Made by a program: the position numbers and the translations under genes. Below the pieces are notes generated by a model. That model did no database searches and had not been told where the DNA came from. It saw nothing but the letters and a program-made list of their open reading frames with translations. DNA of 64,000 bases from Azotobacter paspali (GTDB lineage Bacteria; Pseudomonadota; Gammaproteobacteria; Pseudomonadales; Pseudomonadaceae): NCBI RefSeq assembly GCF_042434745.1, contig NZ_JBHLSS010000155.1, one strand, 5' to 3'. Positions within the stretch are counted from its first letter, which is position 1, and each line of letters opens with the position of its first letter. Positions 37,007-44,650 of the stretch are shown here, piece after piece.

Positions 37007-37585
37007 ATGTCTAATGCCCCTGTCACCCTCATGGTCGCGCGCCGTGTGGCTCGCGGTCGCTACCGGGCTTTCAGCGTTTGGCTCGAGGATGGCCGCCGTC
37101 TGGCCGCCGGCTTCGATGGCTTTCTTGGGTCCGGCGTATTGGCGCCGCCGCCCGGCGACGATGAATACCAGATCGTCTTCCGCTTTCGCGACCAATCCAC
37201 TCTGGCCGCCTGGGAACATTCCGCTTCGCGGCACGCCTGGCTGGCCCGTGGCCAGGGTCTTTTCGAGGCGCCCCACGAGCACCGCGCTACCGGGCTGGGA
37301 AGCTGGTTTCAGGATGCCGTGGGCAACGGGCCGCCACGCTGGAAGCAGGCCATGGCCATCTGGCTGGCGTTCTTCCCGGTTTCCCTGGTATTCCAGTGGC
37401 TGTTCGGCGATACCCTGGGTACCTTGCCGCTCTTCCCGCGGATATTGCTCAGCACCCTAATGATGACGCCACTGATGGTCTTCCTGTTCATCCCGCTCGT
37501 CACTCGTCTGCTGGCTCCCTGGCTCAATGGCCGACCCGCCATGCAAGGGCGCCTCGAGCGATTGCCGCATCCGAGCCGCGCATAG
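37007..37585 (+). CDS. Antibiotic biosynthesis monooxygenase (ABM) domain membrane protein
   Basis: 192 residues. The first half (about 5-100) is a dimeric ferredoxin-like ABM fold (VTLMVARRVARGRYRAFSVW, EYQIVFRFRDQSTLAAWEHS, SRHAWLA), a domain found in quinol or small aromatic monooxygenases and haem-degrading proteins. The second half has two transmembrane helices (AMAIWLAFFPVSLVFQWLFG; ILLSTLMMTPLMVFLFIPLV). This fusion is a conserved proteobacterial family of unknown substrate (COG3224-like). ATG 37007 follows AAGGAG at ideal spacing, next to a nested-stem leader. Confidence 0.8.
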   Translation: MSNAPVTLMVARRVARGRYRAFSVWLEDGRRLAAGFDGFLGSGVLAPPPGDDEYQIVFRFRDQSTLAAWEHSASRHAWLARGQGLFEAPHEHRATGLGSWFQDAVGNGPPRWKQAMAIWLAFFPVSLVFQWLFGDTLGTLPLFPRILLSTLMMTPLMVFLFIPLVTRLLAPWLNGRPAMQGRLERLPHPSRA

Positions 37586-38267
37586 CGGGCGACTCGGCGC
37601 TCGTCGCTCGTCGCGGCGCTCGGGCGCCGGCTCGATGTTCTTCACTCGTCTTTCGCGAAAGACCTTTCGGGCGTGGCGACAGCGCCGGGCCTCCGGTGAG
37701 CCGTCGCCCGGACTTCGAGGTATGGTCGGCTGTGGCTGGGAGTCCATATCGGCTCCATTTCCCCGGTCTTGAGCCGTCCAATCGACTAAACAGGCCATCC
37801 ATGGAGGGCTTGTTTGACCCGCTCGCGTCGAGCCGAGATGGCTACAGTAGAGCCTCCCTCGTCACTGACCGATACGCCTGCGTCCAGGTCCGCCGCTTCG
37901 CTCCGCATGCTGCCGGATGCCGATGTCTGCTTGGCAATGCATTCGGATGACCTCTTTTCCCGGGAGACGACTCAAGGGCTGGCGCGGCTTCCCGTAGCGA
38001 AGCTGTCCTGCTCCTTGGCTGACGGCAGTCGTTTTTGCAGTCACGGTTGAGGCGGACCGATCCTGAAATCAGGAGTGCGGACGTTGTCCATGCCATGCGC
38101 GTTCGAATCCAGGCAACCCCGACATGCCGGCATGGCTGGAAATCGCATTCGCGAACGTGCAGCCATTGCCAGCAAGTTTGAGAAAACAAGAAGCGAAAGC
38201 ATTTTGTACACGATGACATGGCGCGATTTCATTCGGCTGCAGCCTGTCTTGAGTGGTGGTGCCTGAT
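37586..38267. other. 682-base intergenic region
   Basis: No supported gene. A 78-codon plus-strand frame at 37814-38050 (MATVEPPSSLTDTPASRSAA from its internal start at 37838) has no ribosome site and mixed codon bias, so I do not call it. The left part is arginine-codon-rich low-complexity DNA (37600-37640). The right part must hold the promoter of the GGDEF/EAL gene. A TTCGAATCC at 38102-38110 looks like a tRNA T-loop but the flanking arms do not pair. Confidence 0.45.
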
Positions 38268-40772
38268 ATGCGGAAAAACAAGAAAAACAATGCTTTGGGC
38301 AAGCGCTGGTTAGGAATGTCGCTACTGCTGGCTGTCTGGGTTCTGATTTTTCTATTCGGCGGTTTGCTGTCGCCGGTAAAGTATTTTCTGACGCTGCACC
38401 AGGTGGTGGAAACCGTTTCCATCGTGGTGAGCGTGCTGATCTTCGCCGTTGGCTGGCACACTTTCAGGATGCATGGGAACCGCGTCATCCTGATTGTCTC
38501 CTGCACCTTTCTGGGTGTGGCGATTTCCGACTTTTCGCACATGTTGTCCTACTTGGGGATGCCCGATTTTCTCGGTCCGAACTCCCCGGAGAAGGCGATC
38601 GGTTTCTACCTGCTGGCACGTTGTCTGACGGCGCTGGGCATCTTGCTCATCGCCTGCCTGCCCTGGCGGCTGGAAGTTTCCGGCCGCTCCGCCGCGATTG
38701 GCCCGGACAGATGGAGAGTCCTTCTTGTCACCCTGTGCGCCATCGTATCGATTCATCTGCTCCTGCTTCTATTTCCAGAGATACTGCCGAGGACTTATCA
38801 GGAGGGCGTCGGCCTGACGGAGTTTAAGCGGGAAGTCGAGTTCTCCATCATCGCCATTCATGCTGCCAGCATAGTCTTGTTGTCAGTGCGAAGACGCAGG
38901 GACATGGGGCTCGATAAAGGCTTGCTGATCTGTTCCGTGCTGGTCATGATGATGGGGGCGTTCTTTTTCACGATATATAGCAATGTCACGGATGCTTACA
39001 ATATCTCCGGTCATATCTACAAGATAATTGCTTATCTGATCTTGTACAGGGCCATCTTTGTCGAGTCCATTCTTGCCCCTTACAAGTTTCTGGAGGATTC
39101 GAGGCAGCATGTCGAAGTTCTCATGGGGGCGTTGCCGGATATCATTCTCGAGGCTCGCCTTGATGGCCTGCTCCTCAGTGCCCACGTTCCGGCGGACGGA
39201 AAGCTGTTCGGGGAGAAGGAGCCGAGGGCTGGGGATTATCTCCAGGATCGGCTTCCCTCCCAGGCCATGGACTGTCTGACCGGGGCGATGCGGGCGGCAA
39301 AAAGCGAGGGGCAGAGCGCGGGGCTCCGGTTCCGAACCGGCAAGGGCGCGGAGGAGGTGGTTTTCGATGTTTCGGCTTCGTTGCTCGCGCAGCGGTCCGA
39401 TACGAGCAGTCATTTCGTCATCCTGATCCGGGACGTGACGGAACAAGCCAGGAATCAGTCCAAGATCGAGCAGATGGCGCACTTCGATGCGCTCACCGGG
39501 CTTCCGAACCGCACGCTGTTCAATGCCTGCTTCGAGGTCGAGGCCACGCGCTGCGAGAAGCAACGGCAGTCCCTGGCGCTGATCTTCATGGACCTCGACA
39601 ACTTCAAGAACGTCAACGATTCGCTGGGCCATAAAGTCGGCGATGCCCTGCTGGTCGAACTCGCCGCACGCCTGGAAAAGGTCCTGCGCCCAGGGGATAT
39701 GATGTCCCGCCAGGGTGGCGACGAGTTCATGTTACTGCTTCCCGAGGCGGACGTGCGCACGGCCGAACAAATGACCGAATGCATCAAGAGATCCGTCGAA
39801 GTACCTATTCAATTAGGGCAATATACGCTGCACGTTTCCGCGTCGATGGGAATCTGCATATTTCCCCAGGATGGGCGGGATCTCGAAACCCTGTCCAGCC
39901 ATGCCGATATCGCCATGTATTGGGCCAAGCAGGAGCGCCGCAGCCACTATGCGTTCTTCTCGGAGGAAATGCAGGCGTGCGCGGCCAGATCCCTGTTGCT
40001 GGAGGGGGCGTTGCGCGAAGCGCTTCAATGCGGGCAACTGGATATCTATTACCAGCCGCAGTTCGACATAACGGGAAAAAAGCTGGAAGGCGCCGAGGCT
40101 CTGGTAAGGTGGCGCCATCCCGAATTGGGGTTCATCAGTCCCGCCGAGTTCATCCCCATCGCCGAGATCACCGGTCAGATCATCAAGATAGGCGATTTTG
40201 TCCTGCGCAGGGCCACGCAGCAGATGAGGCATTGGCTGGATGCGGGTTTGCCTAGGGACATGAGCATCGCGGTCAACATCTCCATGGCGCAGTTCCGCGA
40301 TACGGCTCTGCTGGAAAAGATCGACACGGCGCTCGCCGAAAGCCAGTTGCCGCCATGGGCGCTCGAACTGGAGCTGACCGAAAGCGTGGCGATGGACGAT
40401 CCCGAGCAGGTTGTCGACATCGTGCGCAGCCTGCGCTCCCGGGGCGTGAAGCTTTCCATCGACGACTTCGGCACCGGCTATTCGTCGCTCAGCTATCTGA
40501 AAAAGCTGCGGGTGCACAAGCTGAAAATCGATCGTTCCTTTATCCAGGCCATTTCGTCCGCCGGTAGCGACCGGAGCATCGTCCAGGCCATCATTGACCT
40601 GGCCAAGGATCTGGACATGCAGACCATCGCCGAGGGCATCGAGGACGAGGAACAGCGTCAGTTGCTAGAGGCGCTGGGCTGCGATTCGGGGCAGGGCTTC
40701 CTGTTCTGCAAGCCGTTGCCGGCCTCGGAGTTCCTGCCTGCGCTACACGAGTTCTCCAAAAGCCCCTTGTGA
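38268..40772 (+). CDS. Membrane-sensor GGDEF/EAL cyclic-di-GMP enzyme
   Basis: 834 residues. An N-terminal membrane sensor with about seven helices (12-230) resembles MASE3 (LLAVWVLIFLFGGLLSPVKY, then VAISDFSHMLSYLGMPDF). A divergent PAS-like segment follows (about 265-385), then a GGDEF domain (about 400-560) with an intact RQGGDEF active site and an RxxD inhibitory site (RPGD) exactly five residues upstream, and an EAL domain (about 575-825) with GAEALVRWRHP and SIDDFGTGYSSLSYLKKL. Both catalytic motifs look complete, so it may both make and degrade c-di-GMP; which activity dominates cannot be told from sequence. It is monocistronic. Confidence 0.93.
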   Translation: MRKNKKNNALGKRWLGMSLLLAVWVLIFLFGGLLSPVKYFLTLHQVVETVSIVVSVLIFAVGWHTFRMHGNRVILIVSCTFLGVAISDFSHMLSYLGMPDFLGPNSPEKAIGFYLLARCLTALGILLIACLPWRLEVSGRSAAIGPDRWRVLLVTLCAIVSIHLLLLLFPEILPRTYQEGVGLTEFKREVEFSIIAIHAASIVLLSVRRRRDMGLDKGLLICSVLVMMMGAFFFTIYSNVTDAYNISGHIYKIIAYLILYRAIFVESILAPYKFLEDSRQHVEVLMGALPDIILEARLDGLLLSAHVPADGKLFGEKEPRAGDYLQDRLPSQAMDCLTGAMRAAKSEGQSAGLRFRTGKGAEEVVFDVSASLLAQRSDTSSHFVILIRDVTEQARNQSKIEQMAHFDALTGLPNRTLFNACFEVEATRCEKQRQSLALIFMDLDNFKNVNDSLGHKVGDALLVELAARLEKVLRPGDMMSRQGGDEFMLLLPEADVRTAEQMTECIKRSVEVPIQLGQYTLHVSASMGICIFPQDGRDLETLSSHADIAMYWAKQERRSHYAFFSEEMQACAARSLLLEGALREALQCGQLDIYYQPQFDITGKKLEGAEALVRWRHPELGFISPAEFIPIAEITGQIIKIGDFVLRRATQQMRHWLDAGLPRDMSIAVNISMAQFRDTALLEKIDTALAESQLPPWALELELTESVAMDDPEQVVDIVRSLRSRGVKLSIDDFGTGYSSLSYLKKLRVHKLKIDRSFIQAISSAGSDRSIVQAIIDLAKDLDMQTIAEGIEDEEQRQLLEALGCDSGQGFLFCKPLPASEFLPALHEFSKSPL

Positions 40773-40795
40773 CATCCCGTCCGCTCGTCGCAAAA

Positions 40796-41105
40796 CTACT
40801 GGATGCTCGATGCCAGTTTGAAGATCGGCATGTACATCAGGACCACGCTCAGCCCCGATGATCAGGTCGATGAAGGTCATCAGCAGCAGCTCGAACAGCC
40901 GCACGAACCAGTCGATCCAGCGTCCGGTCTTTTCGTCGTAGAAGTCCGCGGTGCGCTCCATCATGACGCCGAGGTTGCCGGCCTGTTCGCCGGCACGCAG
41001 CATACGCAGGGAAACCGGTGTCGCCAGGCGGTTCTCTTCCAGCGAGCGGGACATGTTCGGCATGAGCGCCGTGCTGGCGTCGGCGATGCCGGCATATGGC
41101 GATAT
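40796..41105 (-). pseudogene. Type II secretion inner-membrane protein GspF (C-terminal relic)
   Basis: The piece MPNMSRSLEENRLATPVSLR, then MLRAGEQAGNLGVMMERTAD and FYDEKTGRWIDWFVRLFELL is the second T2SSF domain of a GspF/PilC-type platform protein. After LMTFIDLIIG one extra base in a G run shifts the frame; correcting it gives LSVVLMYMPIFKLASSIQ and the stop at 40796-40798, a perfect GspF ending. About 300 upstream residues are missing: on the other side the sequence runs into the transglycosylase relic. It is the only trace of a type II secretion operon in the window. Confidence 0.8.
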
Positions 41106-41635
41106 CTACAGGGAGGTGGCGGCGGACGGCAGCATCGTCCTCACCAATGTCCATCGCCGGGAGCGCAGGAGCGTGCGCCTGCGTCGCGAGCCGCCGCTCG
41201 TGTCCGCGGCCGCCGTGTCGAAGCGCGAACGCTGGCCGCTGCGCTGCCCCATACCGCGCTGGTGGCCGCCGCGACGGCCGAGCTCGGCTTGTCCGAAGCA
41301 CTGTTGCGTGCGGTGATCCGCGACGAGTCCGACTACGATCCGCGTGCCGTTTCGCCGAAGGGGGCAGCCGGTCTGATGCAGTTGATACCGGATACCGCCC
41401 GCGAACTGGGGGTGGTCGATGTCTGGGACCCGACCGCCAATATCCGCGGCGGCGCCCGCTACCTGAAACGCCTGCTGATATGTTCGATTAGGATCTCGAC
41501 TTGGCCGTGGCCGCCTACAACGCCGGTCCCAGGGCGGTCATCGGCAGCGGCGGCGCCATCCCGCCCTTCGCCGAAACCCGGCGCTACGTGCCGAAGGTGC
41601 TCGAACAGTACCGCCGCCTGCAAAGCGGCGGCTGA
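41062..41635 (+). pseudogene. Soluble lytic transglycosylase (SLT domain), broken
   Basis: Begins with a partial signal peptide and SAMPAYGDIYREVAADGSIV, shifts frame near 41225, then shows the transglycosylase core: AVIRDESDYDPRAVSPKGAA with the catalytic Glu, GLMQLIPDTARELGVVDVWD, NIRGGARYLKRLL. Near 41478 another frame change and an in-frame TAG (MFD*DLDLAVAAYNAGPRAV) follow before the family ending RYVPKVLEQYRRLQSGG at 41633-41635. Two indels plus a nonsense codon make it a true pseudogene. The enzyme would cleave peptidoglycan to anhydro-muropeptides. Its 5' end abuts the gspF relic, marking a deletion junction. Confidence 0.82.
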
Positions 41636-41992
41636 TCAGTCGCCGCGGTACTCGCAGCCGCTGGTGCAGGTTTCGTGGATGCGCACCCGGGAAAGCTCGG
41701 GCAGCAGAGGTTTGAGCTGTCGCCAGATCCATTTGGCGAGAATCTCGCTGGTCGGGTTCTCCAGACCTTCGATCTCGTTCAGGTAGTGGTGGTCCAGCCG
41801 TTCGTAGATCGGCTTGAAGATCTCCTTGATCTCGGAAAAGTCGCGAATCCAGCCGGTGTGGGGATCGATTTCGCCCTCGATATAGATGGCCACGCGGAAG
41901 GAGTGGCCGTGCAGCCGGCCACACTTGTGTCCGGCCGGAACCCGGGGGAGGCGGTGAGCCGCTTCGAATACGAATTCTTTGAATAATTCCAC
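41636..41992 (-). CDS. queD: 6-carboxy-5,6,7,8-tetrahydropterin synthase, QueD
   Basis: Converts 7,8-dihydroneopterin triphosphate to 6-carboxytetrahydropterin on the way to queuosine in tRNA. 118 residues. Zinc ligands His13 (FEAAHRLP), His28 and His30 (CGRLHGHSF), the catalytic Cys24, and the later LDHHYLNE and ETCTSGCEYRG segments are all present. It shares its substrate source (GTP cyclohydrolase) with the dead folE2 at 2.2 kb, so the cell must rely on another FolE. Its stop codon is next to the transglycosylase relic. Confidence 0.95.
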   Translation of the reverse strand: MELFKEFVFEAAHRLPRVPAGHKCGRLHGHSFRVAIYIEGEIDPHTGWIRDFSEIKEIFKPIYERLDHHYLNEIEGLENPTSEILAKWIWRQLKPLLPELSRVRIHETCTSGCEYRGD

Positions 41993-42251
41993 TGAACAGT
42001 GCCTTGATGGGTGAGTTGGACGCTTCCCGCTTCGGGCGCGTCCCGCAGGCGCGCGGGGTGGATTTTAACCCCTGAGCCGGCTTATGGTTCCACCAGGAAC
42101 GACCGGAAGTCGCCGTTCAGCCCGTATTAAGGCACTGGCCCCAGACTGGTCGAAGAGGGGCTAAGGGGGACGGCGGCTCTTGTCGGCTTCTCTATCCACC
42201 ACGTTTTTCGAGGGATTCTTCCATGCTTGCTTTCATCGTCCCCTCTGCAGG

Positions 42252-42587
42252 ATGCGCCTTCGGCCAATGATGCGCGCGCGTGCCCGCTTCGGAGCTTGGG
42301 GGGCAGCTCTGCTCGCCGCTTTCTGCCTGTTGAGCGCGGATGCACGGGACCTGGATCAGGACCAGGCCCTGCGTCTGCGTCAGGAGGGCGTCATCCTGCC
42401 GCTCGAGCAACTGGTCCGCAGTGCCCTGGACCGTTACCCGGGCGCCAGTCTGCTGGAGGCCGAACTGGAGGAAGAGCACGGCGCCTACGTTTATGAAGTG
42501 GAACTGCTCACGACCGGCGGGGTGGTGCGCGAGTTGGAACTGGATGCCCGCGACGGCCGCATCCTGAAGGACGAGGAAGACGACTGA
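42252..42587 (+). CDS. Periplasmic PepSY-domain protein, first gene of the bqsRS operon
   Basis: About 111 residues; the start is uncertain (ATG 42252 or 42267/42270, none with a strong ribosome site). A signal peptide (FGAWGAALLAAFCLLSADA) precedes one PepSY domain (ALDRYPGASLLEAELEEEHG, YEVELLTTGGVVRELELDAR), and the tail is very acidic (DGRILKDEEDD). PepSY proteins beside two-component systems are thought to modulate sensor or protease activity. The stop overlaps the regulator start by one base. In P. aeruginosa small PepSY genes also precede bqsR-bqsS. Confidence 0.85.
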   Translation: MRLRPMMRARARFGAWGAALLAAFCLLSADARDLDQDQALRLRQEGVILPLEQLVRSALDRYPGASLLEAELEEEHGAYVYEVELLTTGGVVRELELDARDGRILKDEEDD

Positions 42588-43252
42588 TGCGTCTGCTGTT
42601 GGTGGAAGACTCGGTCAGCTTGGCCGATGAGCTGGTGGCCAGCCTGCAGCGCCAGGGCTATGCCGTCGACTGGCTAGCCGATGGGCGCGATGCCGCCCGC
42701 CAGGGGACCTGCGAGCCTTACGATCTGATGATTCTCGATCTGGGACTGCCCGGCAAGCCGGGACTGGAGGTGCTGCGCGAGTGGCGCGCCCGGGGGCTGG
42801 CCACACCGGTACTGGTGCTCACCGCTCGCGCTTCCTGGGCGGAACGCATCGAGGGGCTGAAGGCGGGAGCCGACGACTATCTGTGCAAGCCCTTCCATCC
42901 CGAGGAACTGCAACTGCGTATCCAGGCGCTGCTGCGCCGGGCCCACGGGCTGGCCAACCAACCGCAACTGGAGGCGGGGGGACTACAGCTCGATGAAGCC
43001 CGTCAGATGGTTCGCTGCGGTACGGAGGATATCGAGCTCACCGCCGCCGAGTTCCGCTTGCTGCGCTACCTGATGCTGCACGCGGGCCAGTTGCTCTCCA
43101 AGGGGCAACTCGCCGAGCATCTCTACGACGGCGAAACCGAGCGCGACTCCAACGTCATCGAGGTGCACATCAACCGCCTGCGCGGCAAGCTCGGCCGGAC
43201 AGTGATCGAAACCCGCCGCGGCCAGGGCTACCGCTTCGCCGGTGTGCATTGA
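42587..43252 (+). CDS. bqsR: OmpR-family response regulator BqsR (CarR)
   Basis: 221-residue DNA-binding regulator. Receiver domain 1-115 with phospho-acceptor Asp51 (LMILDLGLPGKPG), Thr in VLTARASW and Lys in YLCKPFHPEE; winged-helix output domain about 125-220 (ELTAAEFRLLRYLMLHAGQL, VIEVHINRLRGKLG, ETRRGQGYRF). It overlaps the PepSY gene by one base and the sensor by four, so the three are coupled. In P. aeruginosa BqsRS responds to extracellular Fe(II) (also described as the calcium-responsive CarSR) and controls biofilm dispersal, cationic stress and virulence genes. Confidence 0.9.
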   Translation: MRLLLVEDSVSLADELVASLQRQGYAVDWLADGRDAARQGTCEPYDLMILDLGLPGKPGLEVLREWRARGLATPVLVLTARASWAERIEGLKAGADDYLCKPFHPEELQLRIQALLRRAHGLANQPQLEAGGLQLDEARQMVRCGTEDIELTAAEFRLLRYLMLHAGQLLSKGQLAEHLYDGETERDSNVIEVHINRLRGKLGRTVIETRRGQGYRFAGVH

Positions 43253-44571
43253 GATCGATCCAGCGCCGGCTGGGGCTGGGCCTGATCGGTGTCCTGCTGG
43301 GCGCCGGGCTTCTGCTGGCGCAAAGCACGCTCTGGATGCTCGATGCGGGGCTGCGCCGCTACCTGCAAGACGATCTGCGCGAGCAGGCGGAAGCCCTGCT
43401 GACCGGTCTGGTCCGCGGACAGCAGGGCATCCAACTGGATGAGCCGCGCCTGCCGGGCGTCTACCAGCGCCCCTATTCCGGCCATTATTTCCGTATCGAC
43501 TTGGCTGACGAGATCTGGCGTTCGCGCTCCCTCTGGGACCATGCCCTGACGGTTTCGCCCGACACGGGCCTGCAGGACGGACTGGTCGACGGTCCGAACG
43601 GGCAGCGTCTGCTTCTCTACCGTGCCGACTACCGGCGTTTCGGTCAGGACATCTCGATCAGCGTGGCTTCCGACTATACGCCGATCCTGCAGGCCTATCG
43701 GCGCGTGCAGGGGCTCGGTTGCCTGCTGGGGCTGGGTGTGCTGGTTCTGGTGGTGCTGCTGCAGCGACTCACGGTGCGCCGGGCCTTGAAACCGCTCGAA
43801 GAAGTGCGCCGCCAGGTCGAGCAGTTGCAGCAGGGGTTTCGCCAGCAACTGGATACTGGGGTTCCCGTCGAGCTGGAGCCATTGGTGGCGCAGATCAACC
43901 ATCTGCTGCGCCAGACCGAGAACACGCTGCAGCGGTCGCGGCATGCGGTCGGCAATCTCGGTCACGCCCTGAAGACGCCGCTGGCCGTGCTGACTAGTCT
44001 GGCCGCACGGGACGAACTGGCTGCCTGCCCGGAACTGCTGGCGTCGCTGCAGGAGCAACTGGCGCAGATCGAGCAGCGCCTGGCCCGGGAATTGGGGCGT
44101 GCGCGGCTGGCCGGCGAGGCCTTGCCGGCCAGTCACTTCGATTGCGCGGCGGAACTGCCCGGATTGTTCGCCACCCTAGCGATGGTCCACAACCGGGGGC
44201 TAGCGATCGATTGGCGGGCGCCGCCAGGGGTGCGCCTGCCGTGGGACCGGGAAGACATGCTGGAGCTGCTCGGCAACCTGCTGGACAACGCCTGCAAGTG
44301 GGCACGGATGCAGGTGAAGCTGGAAATCGCCAGTGTGCCGGGCGGCTGGCTGATCTTGGTCGACGACGATGGTCCGGGAATGGCCGCCGAGTTTCGCGCC
44401 GAGGCCATGAATCGCGGCATCCGCCTGGACGAGCAGGTCGCCGGGCATGGACTGGGCCTGGCCATAGTGCGCGATATCCTTGAAGCCTGGCAGGGCAGGC
44501 TGACGCTGCAGGACTCGCCGCTGGGAGGGTTGCGGGTAACGATCGAATTGCCGGCGCGCAGGGACGCGTGA
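43249..44571 (+). CDS. bqsS: Sensor histidine kinase BqsS (CarS)
   Basis: 440 residues beginning at TTG 43249, which overlaps the bqsR stop (TTGA); no ATG alternative keeps the first helix. Helix 1 (LGLIGVLLGAGLLLAQSTLW), a periplasmic loop of about 120 residues, helix 2 (LGCLLGLGVLVLVVLLQ), HAMP linker, then the kinase: His239 in NLGHALKTPLAVL, N box LGNLLDNACKW, G boxes DDDGPGMA and GHGLGLAIV. The loop contains RExxE at residues 44-48 (REQAE), the motif shown to sense Fe(II) in BqsS. Partner of BqsR. A perfect 16-bp hairpin ends the operon. Confidence 0.9.
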   Translation: MRSIQRRLGLGLIGVLLGAGLLLAQSTLWMLDAGLRRYLQDDLREQAEALLTGLVRGQQGIQLDEPRLPGVYQRPYSGHYFRIDLADEIWRSRSLWDHALTVSPDTGLQDGLVDGPNGQRLLLYRADYRRFGQDISISVASDYTPILQAYRRVQGLGCLLGLGVLVLVVLLQRLTVRRALKPLEEVRRQVEQLQQGFRQQLDTGVPVELEPLVAQINHLLRQTENTLQRSRHAVGNLGHALKTPLAVLTSLAARDELAACPELLASLQEQLAQIEQRLARELGRARLAGEALPASHFDCAAELPGLFATLAMVHNRGLAIDWRAPPGVRLPWDREDMLELLGNLLDNACKWARMQVKLEIASVPGGWLILVDDDGPGMAAEFRAEAMNRGIRLDEQVAGHGLGLAIVRDILEAWQGRLTLQDSPLGGLRVTIELPARRDA

Positions 44572-44604
44572 ACGGGAGGGGGGAAGGAGTTTCGCTGAAG
44601 TGTG

Positions 44605-44640
44605 CCGACATGGCGGAGCGCAATCGCTCCGCCATGTCGG
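44605..44640. terminator. Perfect 16-bp hairpin between bqsS and nuoN
   Basis: CCGACATGGCGGAGCG (44605-44620) pairs with every base of CGCTCCGCCATGTCGG (44625-44640) around the loop CAAT. It sits in the 79 bases between two convergent operons and is symmetric, so it probably terminates both, even though neither side has a T tract. Confidence 0.7.
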
Positions 44641-44650
44641 TGATCCGGCT

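Noticed and set aside
37814..38050. A 78-codon frame upstream of the GGDEF/EAL gene
   Set aside because: No ribosome site, mixed third-position bias and no recognisable sequence; kept only as a note on the intergenic region.
38101..38120. GTTCGAATCC resembling a tRNA T-loop, possible attachment site
   Set aside because: The five bases on either side do not pair, and no acceptor stem or anticodon arm is present.
42127..42165. TTAAG and CTAAG as a tandem BqsR box upstream of the bqs operon
   Set aside because: The reported BqsR site needs two TTAAG separated by six bases; here the spacing is far larger and the second copy has a mismatch.
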